Source: a virus
Strand: one strand, 5' to 3'
Length of the DNA stretch: 20,959 nt
Virus record (IMG/VR): IMGVR_UViG_3300047369_000255
Location: 1 to 20,959 of that record
Position numbers and translations under genes: made by a program. Each line of letters starts with the position of its first letter. Within the stretch, counting starts at the first letter, position 1. This document shows positions 1 through 6,111 of this stretch, piece after piece. The notes beneath the pieces were generated by a model that did no database searches, was not told where the DNA came from, and saw only the letters and a program-made list of their open reading frames with translations.

Positions 1-1
1 A

Positions 2-226
2 GAATTAACAGAAACAAGCAAAGTTGACTTTTCACAAGTTAACCAAACATCTGCTCAGACAATGCGTAGAAACTTAGCAAACACACAAGGGTTATTAAGC
101 TACATTACAGAACCGAGTTTTGTAACAAGTGGAGTATTGCCAATTGTAGGTGATAAAATGAACCATCAAGAGTGTTTAGAATTAATGGCAACAGCAGCGT
201 GGAGTGAACCGATGCCTGAAGAATAA
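2..226 (+). CDS. C-terminal end of an unidentified late gene (partial)
   Basis: An open frame enters from the left edge and runs 74 codons to TAA. The visible part begins ELTETSKVDFSQVNQ and ends AAWSEPMPEE. It has no membrane segment, no cysteine cluster and no motif I recognise. Its mixed, polar composition would fit the end of a virion or tail-associated protein. It lies two bases before the next start, and the genes that follow form a lysis-like cassette, so it is probably the last structural or late gene of an operon that began outside the window. That role is inferred from position only. Confidence 0.7.
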   Translation, partial: ELTETSKVDFSQVNQTSAQTMRRNLANTQGLLSYITEPSFVTSGVLPIVGDKMNHQECLELMATAAWSEPMPEE

Positions 227-228
227 TA

Positions 229-558
229 ATGAATAAAAATAATAACATAATAGTAATGGAAGACCACAGTTTAATAATGGTAGTTAGCACCTTAGTTGGA
301 GCGTTAGGCATTAAGGAAATTTGGAACATAGTGAAAAAGCGTATGGATATCTCAGCCGCTAAAGAAGAAAGAGTTGACGGTCTATCCTTAAAAGTTATTG
401 AAGAGTTAAAAGATAAGATTAGCGAATTAGAATTGAAAATTGATGTGTTAATTACTGAAAACACACAATTAAGAGTTAAATTAGCGAAAATGGAAGAGAG
501 ACTTATATTAAACGCTAAATCAAAAGCCTCAAGAAAGCGTCCAAGTAGTGGAAATTAG
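229..558 (+). CDS. small coiled-coil protein with hydrophobic N-terminus, lysis cassette
   Basis: This 109-residue protein has a hydrophobic stretch near residues 14-30 (SLIMVVSTLVGALG). A charged heptad-like coiled coil follows from about residue 45 to 93, and the end is basic. A second in-frame ATG at 256 would remove the first nine residues and put the hydrophobic stretch closer to the N-terminus. One N-terminal membrane segment plus a periplasmic coiled coil is the usual plan of an inner-membrane spanin or accessory lysis protein. The neighbours (DUF5675-like protein, holin) agree with that. I cannot confirm the topology, and no outer-membrane spanin partner is visible. It overlaps the next gene by 11 bases. 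Confidence 0.7.
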   Translation: MNKNNNIIVMEDHSLIMVVSTLVGALGIKEIWNIVKKRMDISAAKEERVDGLSLKVIEELKDKISELELKIDVLITENTQLRVKLAKMEERLILNAKSKASRKRPSSGN

Positions 559-1006
559 ACTTAAAAGAATAGCAGACAACGGAGACGCATCAATTAGTCT
601 ATTTTATATAGATGACGAATTCCAATGCTTTGTAATAGAAGACGAGCAAAGGACAAAGAAAGTCTACGCTGAAACTCGTATTCCTGAGGGTGTTTATAAT
701 ATAGACCTAAGAAAAGAGGGAGGCTTTCATAATAGATACTCTAAGAAGTTTAAGAATCATAAAGGGATGTTGTGTTTATATAACAAACCAAACTGGACTT
801 TAGAAAATAAAGGACTAAAATTTCAGTATATTTTAATTCACACAGGAAACACAGACGAACATACTGCGGGGTGTTTATTATTGAATGATGTTGTAGACGC
901 TAAAAAGTTTACAGGCAGTTATTCAACACAAGCTTATAAAAGAATTTATCCAATTATTGCAAACCACATTGAAGAGTGTGGACCAATCAAAATAGTAGTA
1001 GAATGA
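548..1006 (+). CDS. DUF5675-like protein, candidate lysis enzyme
   Basis: The protein has 152 residues and starts at GTG, overlapping the gene before; no ATG fits the conserved MEIRLKRIA-type start. The body resembles the DUF5675 family of phage proteins: a beta-rich N-terminus with FVIEDE near residue 28, the segment IPEGVYNIDLR near 45-55, and IHTGNTDEHTAGCLLL at about 97-112. In the last segment H98, H105, G108 and C109 are spaced like the His and [ST]HGC motif of YkuD-type L,D-transpeptidases. A peptidoglycan-acting role is therefore plausible, but it is my inference. No classical lysozyme, amidase or M15 peptidase is visible nearby, so this is the best endolysin candidate in the window. 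It shares an ATGA junction with the holin gene. Confidence 0.75.
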   Translation: MEIRLKRIADNGDASISLFYIDDEFQCFVIEDEQRTKKVYAETRIPEGVYNIDLRKEGGFHNRYSKKFKNHKGMLCLYNKPNWTLENKGLKFQYILIHTGNTDEHTAGCLLLNDVVDAKKFTGSYSTQAYKRIYPIIANHIEECGPIKIVVE

Positions 1007-1443
1007 GTAAATTAAAAAACAGTAAATTAGGGAAGTTATTAGCTGAGAAAGCTCCAAAAGTTTTGGATATTGTTGGCGATTTATTACCTGACAAAGGTGT
1101 TATGGGAGTAGTGAAGAACTTAATAGACTCAGACCCTGACTTAACACCTGAAGAGAAAGCACAATTACACCAACAGACAGTAGAATTATATAACTTAGAG
1201 GTTCAGGACAGAGACTCAGCTAGAAAGAGAGAAGTAGATTTGACAAAAACGGGAGCAGTTGACTGGATGATGAACGCAACGGGTATAATAGGCTTAACTA
1301 GTTTTGTCTTTTTAATTATTTCAATTGTGTTTGTGACAGTACCCGAACACAATAGCGAGTTAATGATTCACACAACGGGAATTGTAGAAGGAATTGTTCT
1401 ATCAATTGTCGGTTATTATTTTGGTTCTATTGCTAAAAAATGA
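1003..1443 (+). CDS. GTA-type holin (3TM-holin family-like)
   Basis: The ATG at 1003 lies in the ATGA junction with the preceding stop, so I prefer it to an upstream in-frame ATG at 976 inside the previous gene. The 146-residue product has a soluble N-terminal half with LTPEEKAQLHQQ (about 48-58) and the acidic/basic segment ELYNLEVQDRDSARKREV (61-78). Two strong hydrophobic segments follow near 92-112 and 124-142. This order, including D-x-x-SAR before the membrane part, is typical of the holin family first described for gene-transfer-agent release. It would form holes in the inner membrane to end the infection cycle. Only two full membrane segments are clear; a third would have to be the amphipathic part near residue 30. 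Confidence 0.8.
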   Translation: MSKLKNSKLGKLLAEKAPKVLDIVGDLLPDKGVMGVVKNLIDSDPDLTPEEKAQLHQQTVELYNLEVQDRDSARKREVDLTKTGAVDWMMNATGIIGLTSFVFLIISIVFVTVPEHNSELMIHTTGIVEGIVLSIVGYYFGSIAKK

Positions 1444-2501
1444 GCAGCTCAGAAAGTAAGAGAACAACAACGAGAATGAGGTTAAAAGACGATGAGGTTG
1501 ACATCGTTTCAAACTATAGACGCGTTAAAGAAGAGGCAGAGAGAGAGGGCTTAAACGTTGAGTCAGTTCACAGCGGATGGATTAAGAACAAAAATGCTTC
1601 TTTATACTTTAAACAACCGAACCCAAAAGAAAAAGACTTTTATAAATTAGGTAAGGACTTAATAAAAGAGTTAAAAGAATTTTCTCCTCAATATCCTAAA
1701 CTAGATAGAGATAAATACAAAGACCCGCATCTGTTCTTTTGTTCTCCGTCTGACTTACATATTGGGAAGCTTTGTAAGTCGTTTAATGCAGACCAAGACT
1801 ATAACTCACAAATAGCAGTAATAAGAACGTTAGAGGGTGTAAAGTCTTTAATTAAAAAGGCTCAAGGTTTTAATATTGATAAAGTAGTTTTATTATTAGC
1901 GGGAGATTTGCTTCACGTTGACAGTTTTAAAAATACTACTACAAATAATACCCCGCAGGATGTTGACGGATTGTTCTCGGACAATTTTATGATTGCAAAA
2001 CGCTTGATGGTTGAAGTTATTGAAATGCTTTTACAGGTTGCTGACGTCCATTGTATGTTTACACCTGGAAACCACGATTTAGTTAGCGGTTGGATGTTAG
2101 CTCAAATACTACAAACTCACTTTAGACACAACAAAAACACTTCTTTTGATGTTAGTTTAAGAATGAGAAAATACTACAAATACGGTACTAATGAGAACGC
2201 TTCTTTAATTGGTAGCTGCCACGGTGATAAGATTAAATTTGACACACTACCTTTAATAATGGCTGACGAGTGTAGTGATTGGAGCAGCTGTAAATTTCGC
2301 TATATGTTCACACAGCATATTCACCACAAATTAAGTAGTAAACAATTTCCAGGAATTCACATTGAGTCACTTATGTCACCGTCCGAAAGTGACAACTGGC
2401 ATCATAAGAGCGGTTATCAAAGTTCTAATAATAAAGGAATTGAAGGCTTTCTTATATCTAAAAACTACGGACAAGTCGCACGTCTGACACATTTATTCTA
2501 A
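1440..2501 (+). CDS. calcineurin-like metallophosphoesterase
   Basis: The product has 353 residues and an ATGA junction with the holin gene. The metal-binding motifs occur in the family order: SDLHIGK (D105, H107), AGDLLH (D156), PGNHD (N211, H212), CHGDK (H261) and QHIHH (H293, H295). The first hundred residues are charged and helical and precede the catalytic domain. They may bind DNA or a partner but match nothing I know. Phosphoesterases of this fold in phages include DNA exonucleases and nucleotide or polynucleotide phosphatases; the substrate cannot be read from the sequence. It is the last gene before a non-coding gap and the next promoter, so it ends the late transcript. A place next to lysis genes is unusual for a DNA-metabolism enzyme. 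Confidence 0.85.
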   Translation: MSSSESKRTTTRMRLKDDEVDIVSNYRRVKEEAEREGLNVESVHSGWIKNKNASLYFKQPNPKEKDFYKLGKDLIKELKEFSPQYPKLDRDKYKDPHLFFCSPSDLHIGKLCKSFNADQDYNSQIAVIRTLEGVKSLIKKAQGFNIDKVVLLLAGDLLHVDSFKNTTTNNTPQDVDGLFSDNFMIAKRLMVEVIEMLLQVADVHCMFTPGNHDLVSGWMLAQILQTHFRHNKNTSFDVSLRMRKYYKYGTNENASLIGSCHGDKIKFDTLPLIMADECSDWSSCKFRYMFTQHIHHKLSSKQFPGIHIESLMSPSESDNWHHKSGYQSSNNKGIEGFLISKNYGQVARLTHLF

Positions 2502-2550
2502 TTATTTTCTCGAAGTAGCTTAAAGTTTTTTTAAAAAAAGTTATAGTAAA

Positions 2551-2583
2551 TTAGTTTTATTATAAATATTATATATATATTTG
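2551..2583 (+). promoter_or_regulatory. promoter of the early operon (Bacteroidota type)
   Basis: TATATTTG at 2576-2583 is an exact match to the TAnnTTTG -7 element of Bacteroidota. TTAG at 2551-2554, 21 bases upstream, stands where the -33 TTTG is expected. The block TTATAAATATTATATATAT before it is repeated almost unchanged in the promoter near 12172. The 103-base gap also holds A- and T-tracts, but no clear operator repeats. Transcription would begin near 2590, a short distance before the ATG at 2605. Confidence 0.6.
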
Positions 2584-2604
2584 AATATAATTAACAACTA
2601 AACT

Positions 2605-2754
2605 ATGAAAAATTACACTGTTAAATCAATTTACATTTATGACATTGAAAAATATAATACATTTAAAAAAATCATAAAAAACAAAGGTACTTCAATGTCT
2701 TTAGAAATCAACAATTTTATAGACAACTTTATAAACGAAAACAAACAACAATGA
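2605..2754 (+). CDS. small ribbon-helix-helix-like protein (49 aa)
   Basis: First gene after the early promoter. The 49 codons start MKNYTVKSIYIYDIEKYN. The layout is a short strand (KSIYIYD), a helix (EKYNTFKKIIKNKG), then a turn and second helix (SMSLEINNFIDNFINEN). This is the order of Arc/CopG ribbon-helix-helix proteins. The second half aligns by eye with the gene at 2843-3025: GTSMSLEINNFIDNFINEN against GVSYSKLIVKFIEDYIKEN. The first gene of an early operon is a usual place for a phage regulator, so DNA binding is likely but inferred. It overlaps the next gene by four bases. Confidence 0.65.
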   Translation: MKNYTVKSIYIYDIEKYNTFKKIIKNKGTSMSLEINNFIDNFINENKQQ

Positions 2755-2843
2755 AAAAACTACTATTACAATCACTAACATTAATCGGAGCTATATATGT
2801 AGCTTATAACTTAACAATAATAATAATTTTAAAAATAGCATAA
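2751..2843 (+). CDS. single-pass membrane peptide (30 aa)
   Basis: ATG overlaps the stop of the previous gene (ATGA) and its own stop shares a base with the next ATG (TAATG). This tight fit supports it as a real gene. After MKK almost all residues are hydrophobic (LLLQSLTLIGAIYVAY, then IIIILKIA), giving one membrane span of about 25 residues with no soluble domain. I recognise no family. Tiny membrane peptides in early phage operons often modulate host membrane proteins or superinfection, but nothing here shows such a role. Confidence 0.55.
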   Translation: MKKLLLQSLTLIGAIYVAYNLTIIIILKIA

Positions 2844-3025
2844 TGATAGGAAACTTTTACATAACAGATAATAAAAGAGAAATTTTAATTAAATTCAAAG
2901 AGAAAGCTGAAGAGAACGGAGTAAGCTATTCTAAACTAATCGTTAAATTTATAGAGGATTATATAAAAGAAAATAGTACAAGCGAATGCGAAAAATTATT
3001 AAATAAAATACAAAAATTAAAATAA
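2843..3025 (+). CDS. small ribbon-helix-helix-like protein (60 aa)
   Basis: The 60-residue product starts in a TAATG junction. It has an N-terminal strand-like stretch (GNFYITDN), a helix (REILIKFKEKAEENG), the turn VSYS and a second helix (KLIVKFIEDYIKEN), followed by a short charged tail. This is the ribbon-helix-helix plan and parallels the first protein of the operon, so the two look like diverged paralogues separated by a membrane peptide. A role as homo- or heterodimeric DNA-binding regulator is inferred from fold and position. The 11-bp direct repeats near 11458, 11970 and 12114 are candidate targets. Confidence 0.65.
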   Translation: MIGNFYITDNKREILIKFKEKAEENGVSYSKLIVKFIEDYIKENSTSECEKLLNKIQKLK

Positions 3026-3222
3026 TGGAAGCAACACCAACAAAGAGAACTTATCAATTTAAAGACCATCACACAGACGTAAAAGTCTCAATAGACAAAA
3101 GAGACGGAAATCCAACTATAATTGAGTTTACTAGCTTTAAAACTGATTATCACTTATTAGTAGAGACTGGAGAGTTTATGCAGCTTTATAATATAGTAAA
3201 CAAATTAAAAGAGCTGTTATGA
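3025..3222 (+). CDS. small early protein of unknown function (65 aa)
   Basis: The gene starts in a TAATG junction and ends in an ATGA junction. The protein MEATPTKRTYQFKDHH... has alternating strand-like segments (KVSIDKRDG, TIIEFTSFK, YHLLVETGEF) and a C-terminal helix (LYNIVNKLKELL). A strand-rich small domain with one helix could be a nucleic-acid-binding fold, but I see no diagnostic residues. Position only says that it belongs to the early operon just before the recombination genes. Confidence 0.65.
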   Translation: MEATPTKRTYQFKDHHTDVKVSIDKRDGNPTIIEFTSFKTDYHLLVETGEFMQLYNIVNKLKELL

Positions 3223-3554
3223 GTTGGGGTAGCTACAGCGAATACTTAGAAGAGTGGGAACGTTTTGAAGCATCAAAAGACCTTTACGAAGAACTTAGAT
3301 TTTTAGTAGTAAGAATCAATTTTAATAAAAGACTTTTAAGTTCAAAGAACTGGACACCAACTCGAAAAGACATCATAAAACACAGAGAACGATTTGAGGA
3401 ATATCTAGATTTATTTAAAGAAATAAGCTCAAAACTTAAATTAATTAATTATAATTACTTTCCCAAACGACTTAAAACAATAAAAAAATCAATAGTTAAA
3501 ATCAAAAATTATGACACGCAAAGAACAACTAAACAAACTCTTCATAGAGTTTAA
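3219..3554 (+). CDS. helical early protein of unknown function (111 aa)
   Basis: The start is the ATG of an ATGA junction. The product is rich in Lys, Glu, Leu and aromatic residues and predicted largely helical (YLEEWERFEASKDLYEELRF near 9-28, KHRERFEEYLDLFKEISSKL near 54-73). Its last 15 codons overlap the next gene by 44 bases, where the protein turns into a basic tail (DTQRTTKQTLHRV). That tail may simply be what the overlap permits. I recognise no family. Confidence 0.65.
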   Translation: MSWGSYSEYLEEWERFEASKDLYEELRFLVVRINFNKRLLSSKNWTPTRKDIIKHRERFEEYLDLFKEISSKLKLINYNYFPKRLKTIKKSIVKIKNYDTQRTTKQTLHRV

Positions 3555-3891
3555 TCTAAGTGAAGAGGACACTTTTAAACACTCTCATTATCACATTATA
3601 ACGAGAAGCGGAATAGACAAAATTCAGGCAGACTCAGGAATCTTAATTGAATACACACTTAAACATTACAACCCTGACACAAAAACCTGTGTAATAAAAG
3701 CCATAGGACAACTAAAAGACGTAGTAATTGAAACATTCGGAGAGGCAGCTCCCGACAATAATAGAAACGCCTATCCTGTAGCAATTGCAGAAAAAAGAGC
3801 AATGTCAAGAATAGTGTTAAAATTATCGGGGCTTTATGCTTTGGGTGTATTTGGAGAAGATGAGTTTAAAGAGGATTTAAAAAAGAAATAA
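3511..3891 (+). CDS. putative single-strand annealing protein (Rad52/ERF-like)
   Basis: The protein has 126 residues. The segment NAYPVAIAEKRAMSRIVLKLSGL (87-109) resembles the conserved A-E-x-R-A-x-x-R-A region of phage annealing proteins. The region before it (ITRSGIDKIQ near 30-39, then two strand-like stretches) fits the same type. At 126 residues it is shorter than typical Rad52 or ERF proteins, so it may be a minimal core only. Its neighbour two genes on is a YqaJ-type exonuclease, the usual partner in a lambda-Red-like pair, and an SSB-like protein follows. The function is inferred from this context plus the motif; an accessory protein of unknown role is the alternative. Confidence 0.5.
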   Translation: MTRKEQLNKLFIEFNLSEEDTFKHSHYHIITRSGIDKIQADSGILIEYTLKHYNPDTKTCVIKAIGQLKDVVIETFGEAAPDNNRNAYPVAIAEKRAMSRIVLKLSGLYALGVFGEDEFKEDLKKK

Positions 3892-3892
3892 G

Positions 3893-4051
3893 ATGCAAGA
3901 CAACAAAGCAAACACAGTCGAAAACAACAATTTTTTAGACGAATTATTTAACAAAATAGATTATGCAAGATTTCAAAATAAGATGTTCGGCAATAGGTCA
4001 GATAATGACAAAGCCACAAAGGAAGACCGACACAATATCAAAGACGACTAA
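3893..4051 (+). CDS. possible small acidic protein overlapping the exonuclease gene (52 aa)
   Basis: The ATG lies one base after the annealing-protein stop and the frame reads 52 codons, MQDNKANTVENNNFLDELFNK.... It overlaps the exonuclease gene by 89 bases in another frame. The first 23 codons fill an otherwise empty gap between two genes and read like normal protein. The part inside the exonuclease gene is less protein-like (many D, N, K). If real, only the N-terminal half is likely to matter. An untranslated spacer is the alternative. Confidence 0.4.
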   Translation: MQDNKANTVENNNFLDELFNKIDYARFQNKMFGNRSDNDKATKEDRHNIKDD

Positions 4052-4613
4052 GTCTTATTGTCAGGATTGGCTAAAAGAGCAAATCTACGGACGTAAAAAA
4101 GAGTTTAGTAGTAAATACACAGAGAAAGGAAATAAAGTCGAACAGGAGTCTCTTAATTATATAGCTAAAAACTTAGATTATAAAGAGATAATTAAAAACG
4201 AAAAGAGTTTTGAAAACGACTTTTTAACTGGAACACCTGACGCAATACTTTCAGACCACTTAATTGACGTTAAAAACAGTTGGGATTGTTATAGCTTTCC
4301 TTTATTCTTTGACGCAATACCTAATAAAGCATATTACTATCAAGCTCAAGGATATATGGCTCTAACTGGCTTAGATAATTATAAGTTAATCTACACTCTT
4401 ATGGACACACCTGACGAGTTAATTGAGAGAGAATATAAGTTTAGTAATGCTGATAATTATGACTTATTTTGTCAACACTATAAGTATAGTAATATAGACT
4501 CAAAGTATAGAATTAAAGTATTTAATATTGAAAGAGATAACGAAGTAATTGAAAGCATTTATAAAAGAGTTATAGATTGCAGAATGTACATAAAATTTGA
4601 ATTAAATAAATAA
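3963..4613 (+). CDS. YqaJ-like phage recombination exonuclease, PD-(D/E)XK fold
   Basis: The product is a 216-residue nuclease. The family motifs are in order: KGNKVEQESL with E60, LTGTPDAIL with D93, LIDVKNS giving the D102-x-K104 part of the core, and YYYQAQGYMALTG with Q127-x3-Y131. This is the pattern of YqaJ/lambda exonuclease proteins, which degrade the 5' strand of double-stranded ends so that an annealing protein can pair the 3' strand. The length is normal for the family. The start at MQDFKIRCSAIGQ is chosen because the family usually begins close to this S-x-I-G-x-I motif. It lies between a probable annealing protein and an SSB-like gene, which together make a recombination set. Confidence 0.85.
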   Translation: MQDFKIRCSAIGQIMTKPQRKTDTISKTTKSYCQDWLKEQIYGRKKEFSSKYTEKGNKVEQESLNYIAKNLDYKEIIKNEKSFENDFLTGTPDAILSDHLIDVKNSWDCYSFPLFFDAIPNKAYYYQAQGYMALTGLDNYKLIYTLMDTPDELIEREYKFSNADNYDLFCQHYKYSNIDSKYRIKVFNIERDNEVIESIYKRVIDCRMYIKFELNK

Positions 4614-4615
4614 TT

Positions 4616-4717
4616 ATGGAAGACGAAGAACAAAGAGACTTTTTTGACTTAATAGACGAAGCCTATGACAGACTCGTTGATGAAAGACTAAATAACGGAT
4701 ATTATAAAAACAAATAA
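4616..4717 (+). CDS. tiny acidic protein (33 aa)
   Basis: The ATG is two bases after the exonuclease stop, and 33 codons follow (MEDEEQRDFFDLIDEAYDR...). The product is strongly acidic and probably a single helix. It fills the exonuclease-SSB gap. After its stop, a short A-rich stretch with three copies of ACAAATAAA (4709-4740) leads to the SSB start. No family is recognised. A DNA-mimic or protein-inhibitor role is conceivable for such an acidic peptide, but nothing proves it. Confidence 0.5.
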   Translation: MEDEEQRDFFDLIDEAYDRLVDERLNNGYYKNK

Positions 4718-4741
4718 ATAAACAAATAAAAACAAATAAAA

Positions 4742-5020
4742 ATGAAGAAAGAAGAAACAATATACTGTGGAAGCGGTAAAGCAATGAACGACAAGTGGTT
4801 AAAAGTAACAATCAACCCCGCTAAAATTAAAGACTATATTCAGGAGTATAACGGTAATAAGTTTATTAAATTAAATATAAACGTAAAAGACGAAGCTGAC
4901 CAATACGGAAAGAACGTTGCTGTCTCTGTAGATACTTGGAAGCCTGACACAGAAAAACAAGCTGAGCCTGTGAAACAAGATTCTGACTCCTGGGAATCTT
5001 CAAACGATTTACCCTTTTAA
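4742..5020 (+). CDS. ssb: SSB-like single-stranded DNA-binding protein
   Basis: The protein has 92 residues. Residues 5-65 are strand-rich (YCGSGKAMNDKWLKVTIN, FIKLNINVKDEADQYGKNVAVSVD), as in small OB-fold proteins. The last part is disordered and acidic and ends in SNDLPF. A C-terminal acidic tail with a D-x-P-F tip is the hallmark of bacterial and phage SSBs, where it recruits partner proteins. The product is shorter than cellular SSB (about 150-180 residues), as many phage versions are. It follows the recombination genes and precedes replication genes, the expected place. OB-fold identity is an inference, because no single residue proves it. Confidence 0.7.
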   Translation: MKKEETIYCGSGKAMNDKWLKVTINPAKIKDYIQEYNGNKFIKLNINVKDEADQYGKNVAVSVDTWKPDTEKQAEPVKQDSDSWESSNDLPF

Positions 5021-5037
5021 GTATAAAAAAATAATAG

Positions 5038-5319
5038 ATGACTTCAATGAAAGGGAATTCGATATGGTTTTCAAGGCTTGTACAAGATTTAATAATTGAG
5101 GGATATACAATTCCCGAACTAGCTGAGCAGTGGAACATTAATGCTGTTTATTTATGTCAATTGTATAAGCCTATAAAAGTAAATCAAATACCAAACTACA
5201 AAAGAGAAGCATATTATGAGCAGGAGTGGGACTACGGTTCTACTCCAACTTATAAGTGGGAAGAAATAAGCAAAGAAGAAAAGTCTTTTTATTACGATAA
5301 CTTAAAATCTAATAACTAA
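5038..5319 (+). CDS. small helix-turn-helix-like protein (93 aa)
   Basis: The 93-residue product contains LVQDLIIEGYTIPELAEQWNINAVYLCQLYKP (about 14-45), which reads like a helix-turn-helix: helix, turn at GYT, and a recognition helix. A second ATG at 5047 is possible. The C-terminal half is aromatic and acidic (YYEQEWDYGSTPTYKWEE) and matches nothing known to me. It lies between the SSB-like gene and a nuclease-like gene and shares a TAATG junction with the latter. DNA binding is likely but its target is unknown. Confidence 0.6.
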   Translation: MTSMKGNSIWFSRLVQDLIIEGYTIPELAEQWNINAVYLCQLYKPIKVNQIPNYKREAYYEQEWDYGSTPTYKWEEISKEEKSFYYDNLKSNN

Positions 5320-5678
5320 TGGAGTTTAATAGTGACTTTAAATACGACTTAAAACTTGGAAATAAAGGAGAAAATTTACTTTCAAAAATACTTGAATTAA
5401 AAGGAAATACTATTGAAGTTAAAACAGATAGAGACGCTATTAAAAACAAATGTACTGGTAATGTTTTTGTCGAATATATGTCAAGAGGTAAACTAAGTGG
5501 CATAAGTACAACACAAGCAAAATGGTGGGCGTTTGTTATAAGCAATGAACAAATTATTTTAATTGAAACTAATAAGTTAAAAAAACTTTGTAAATTGAAA
5601 ACCCTCAAAAAAGTCGCAGGAGGCGACAACAATACAAGTAAAGGAATATTATTACCTTTAAAATACATAATCAAATAA
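5319..5678 (+). CDS. PD-(D/E)XK nuclease-like protein
   Basis: A 119-residue product. The motifs visible are GNKGENLL with E18, then TIEVKTD with E33-x-K35, then TGNVFVEY and RGKLSGISTTQAKWWAFV (57-73). The E-x-K core followed by TGN..E and SGI.TT.A..W is a pattern I associate with a phage family of resolvase-like nucleases. The acidic residue normally found 10-20 positions before E-x-K is not evident: only 14 residues separate E18 from E33 and none is Asp. The protein may use another acid or be inactive. It is the second of three nuclease-like proteins in this operon. Confidence 0.6.
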   Translation: MEFNSDFKYDLKLGNKGENLLSKILELKGNTIEVKTDRDAIKNKCTGNVFVEYMSRGKLSGISTTQAKWWAFVISNEQIILIETNKLKKLCKLKTLKKVAGGDNNTSKGILLPLKYIIK

Positions 5679-5694
5679 AATAAAACAAAGAACA

Positions 5695-6111
5695 ATGACA
5701 GATTTACCGTGGTTTAAATTCAATCCTAATCAATGGCTCACAGGCACAATAAGCTTTCTCAGCTTAGAACAGCAGGGAGCGTTTATGAAAGTAGTTTGCT
5801 ACTATTGGAGCAAAGAATGTAAAGTTCCTTTAGAACAATACAAAAGAATAATTCCTAACGACTTCAAAAGCCTTTTAGACGTTGGAATAGTAAAACAAAA
5901 AGGCAAAAATATTGTAATAGATTGGTTAGATAATCAATTTAAAGAGCGTAAAGATTCACACTCAAAAAGAGTAGAATCAGGAAGAAAAGGCGGGAAGCAT
6001 AGCTTAAGCAAAGCTCAAGCATTAAGAAAAGAACAGAAAAGAAAAGATAATTACGAAAACGACAACGTCTTAAAAGTATCTGAAGAGGTTAAAAAACTTC
6101 TTAAAAAATGA
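5695..6111 (+). CDS. DUF1376-like replication initiator with internal iterons
   Basis: A 138-residue protein. The N-terminus WFKFNPNQWLTGTISFLSLEQQGAFMKVVCYYW (6-38) matches the start of DUF1376/YdaU-type phage replication proteins, a winged-helix domain. The C-terminal third is basic (RKGGKHSLSKAQALRKEQKRKD, 98-119). That part is encoded by three 11-bp direct repeats, so the peptide KAQAL mostly reflects DNA that probably acts as origin, as in lambda O. It is shorter than most family members (200-300 residues) and lacks a C-terminal helicase-loader domain. It overlaps the ATPase gene by four bases, which suggests that the two act together at the origin. Confidence 0.7.
   Translation: MTDLPWFKFNPNQWLTGTISFLSLEQQGAFMKVVCYYWSKECKVPLEQYKRIIPNDFKSLLDVGIVKQKGKNIVIDWLDNQFKERKDSHSKRVESGRKGGKHSLSKAQALRKEQKRKDNYENDNVLKVSEEVKKLLKK
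5995..6027 (+). repeat. three 11-bp direct repeats inside the initiator gene (origin iterons)
   Basis: Units are AAGCATAGCTT, then AAGCAAAGCTC, then AAGCATTAAGA, head to tail with no spacer. Purine-rich DNA follows immediately (6028-6048). The last two units and the purine tract are repeated in the array at 11970-12060. One unit per helical turn, inside an initiator gene, is the design of lambda-type origins. Confidence 0.65.

Noticed and set aside
976-1002. Nine-codon N-terminal extension of the holin
   Set aside because: It lies inside the previous gene; the ATG at 1003 forms an ATGA junction like those of its neighbours.
4709-4740. Three ACAAATAAA repeats before the SSB-like gene
   Set aside because: The simple A-rich repeat is of the kind that serves as translation leader in this group; it shows no 11-bp period and no symmetry.
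105-5695. Minus-strand open frames, for example 105-464 and 5309-5695
   Set aside because: They lie exactly opposite well-supported + strand genes, read as Leu/Ser/Phe-rich sequence typical of the reverse of AT-rich coding DNA, and match no family.
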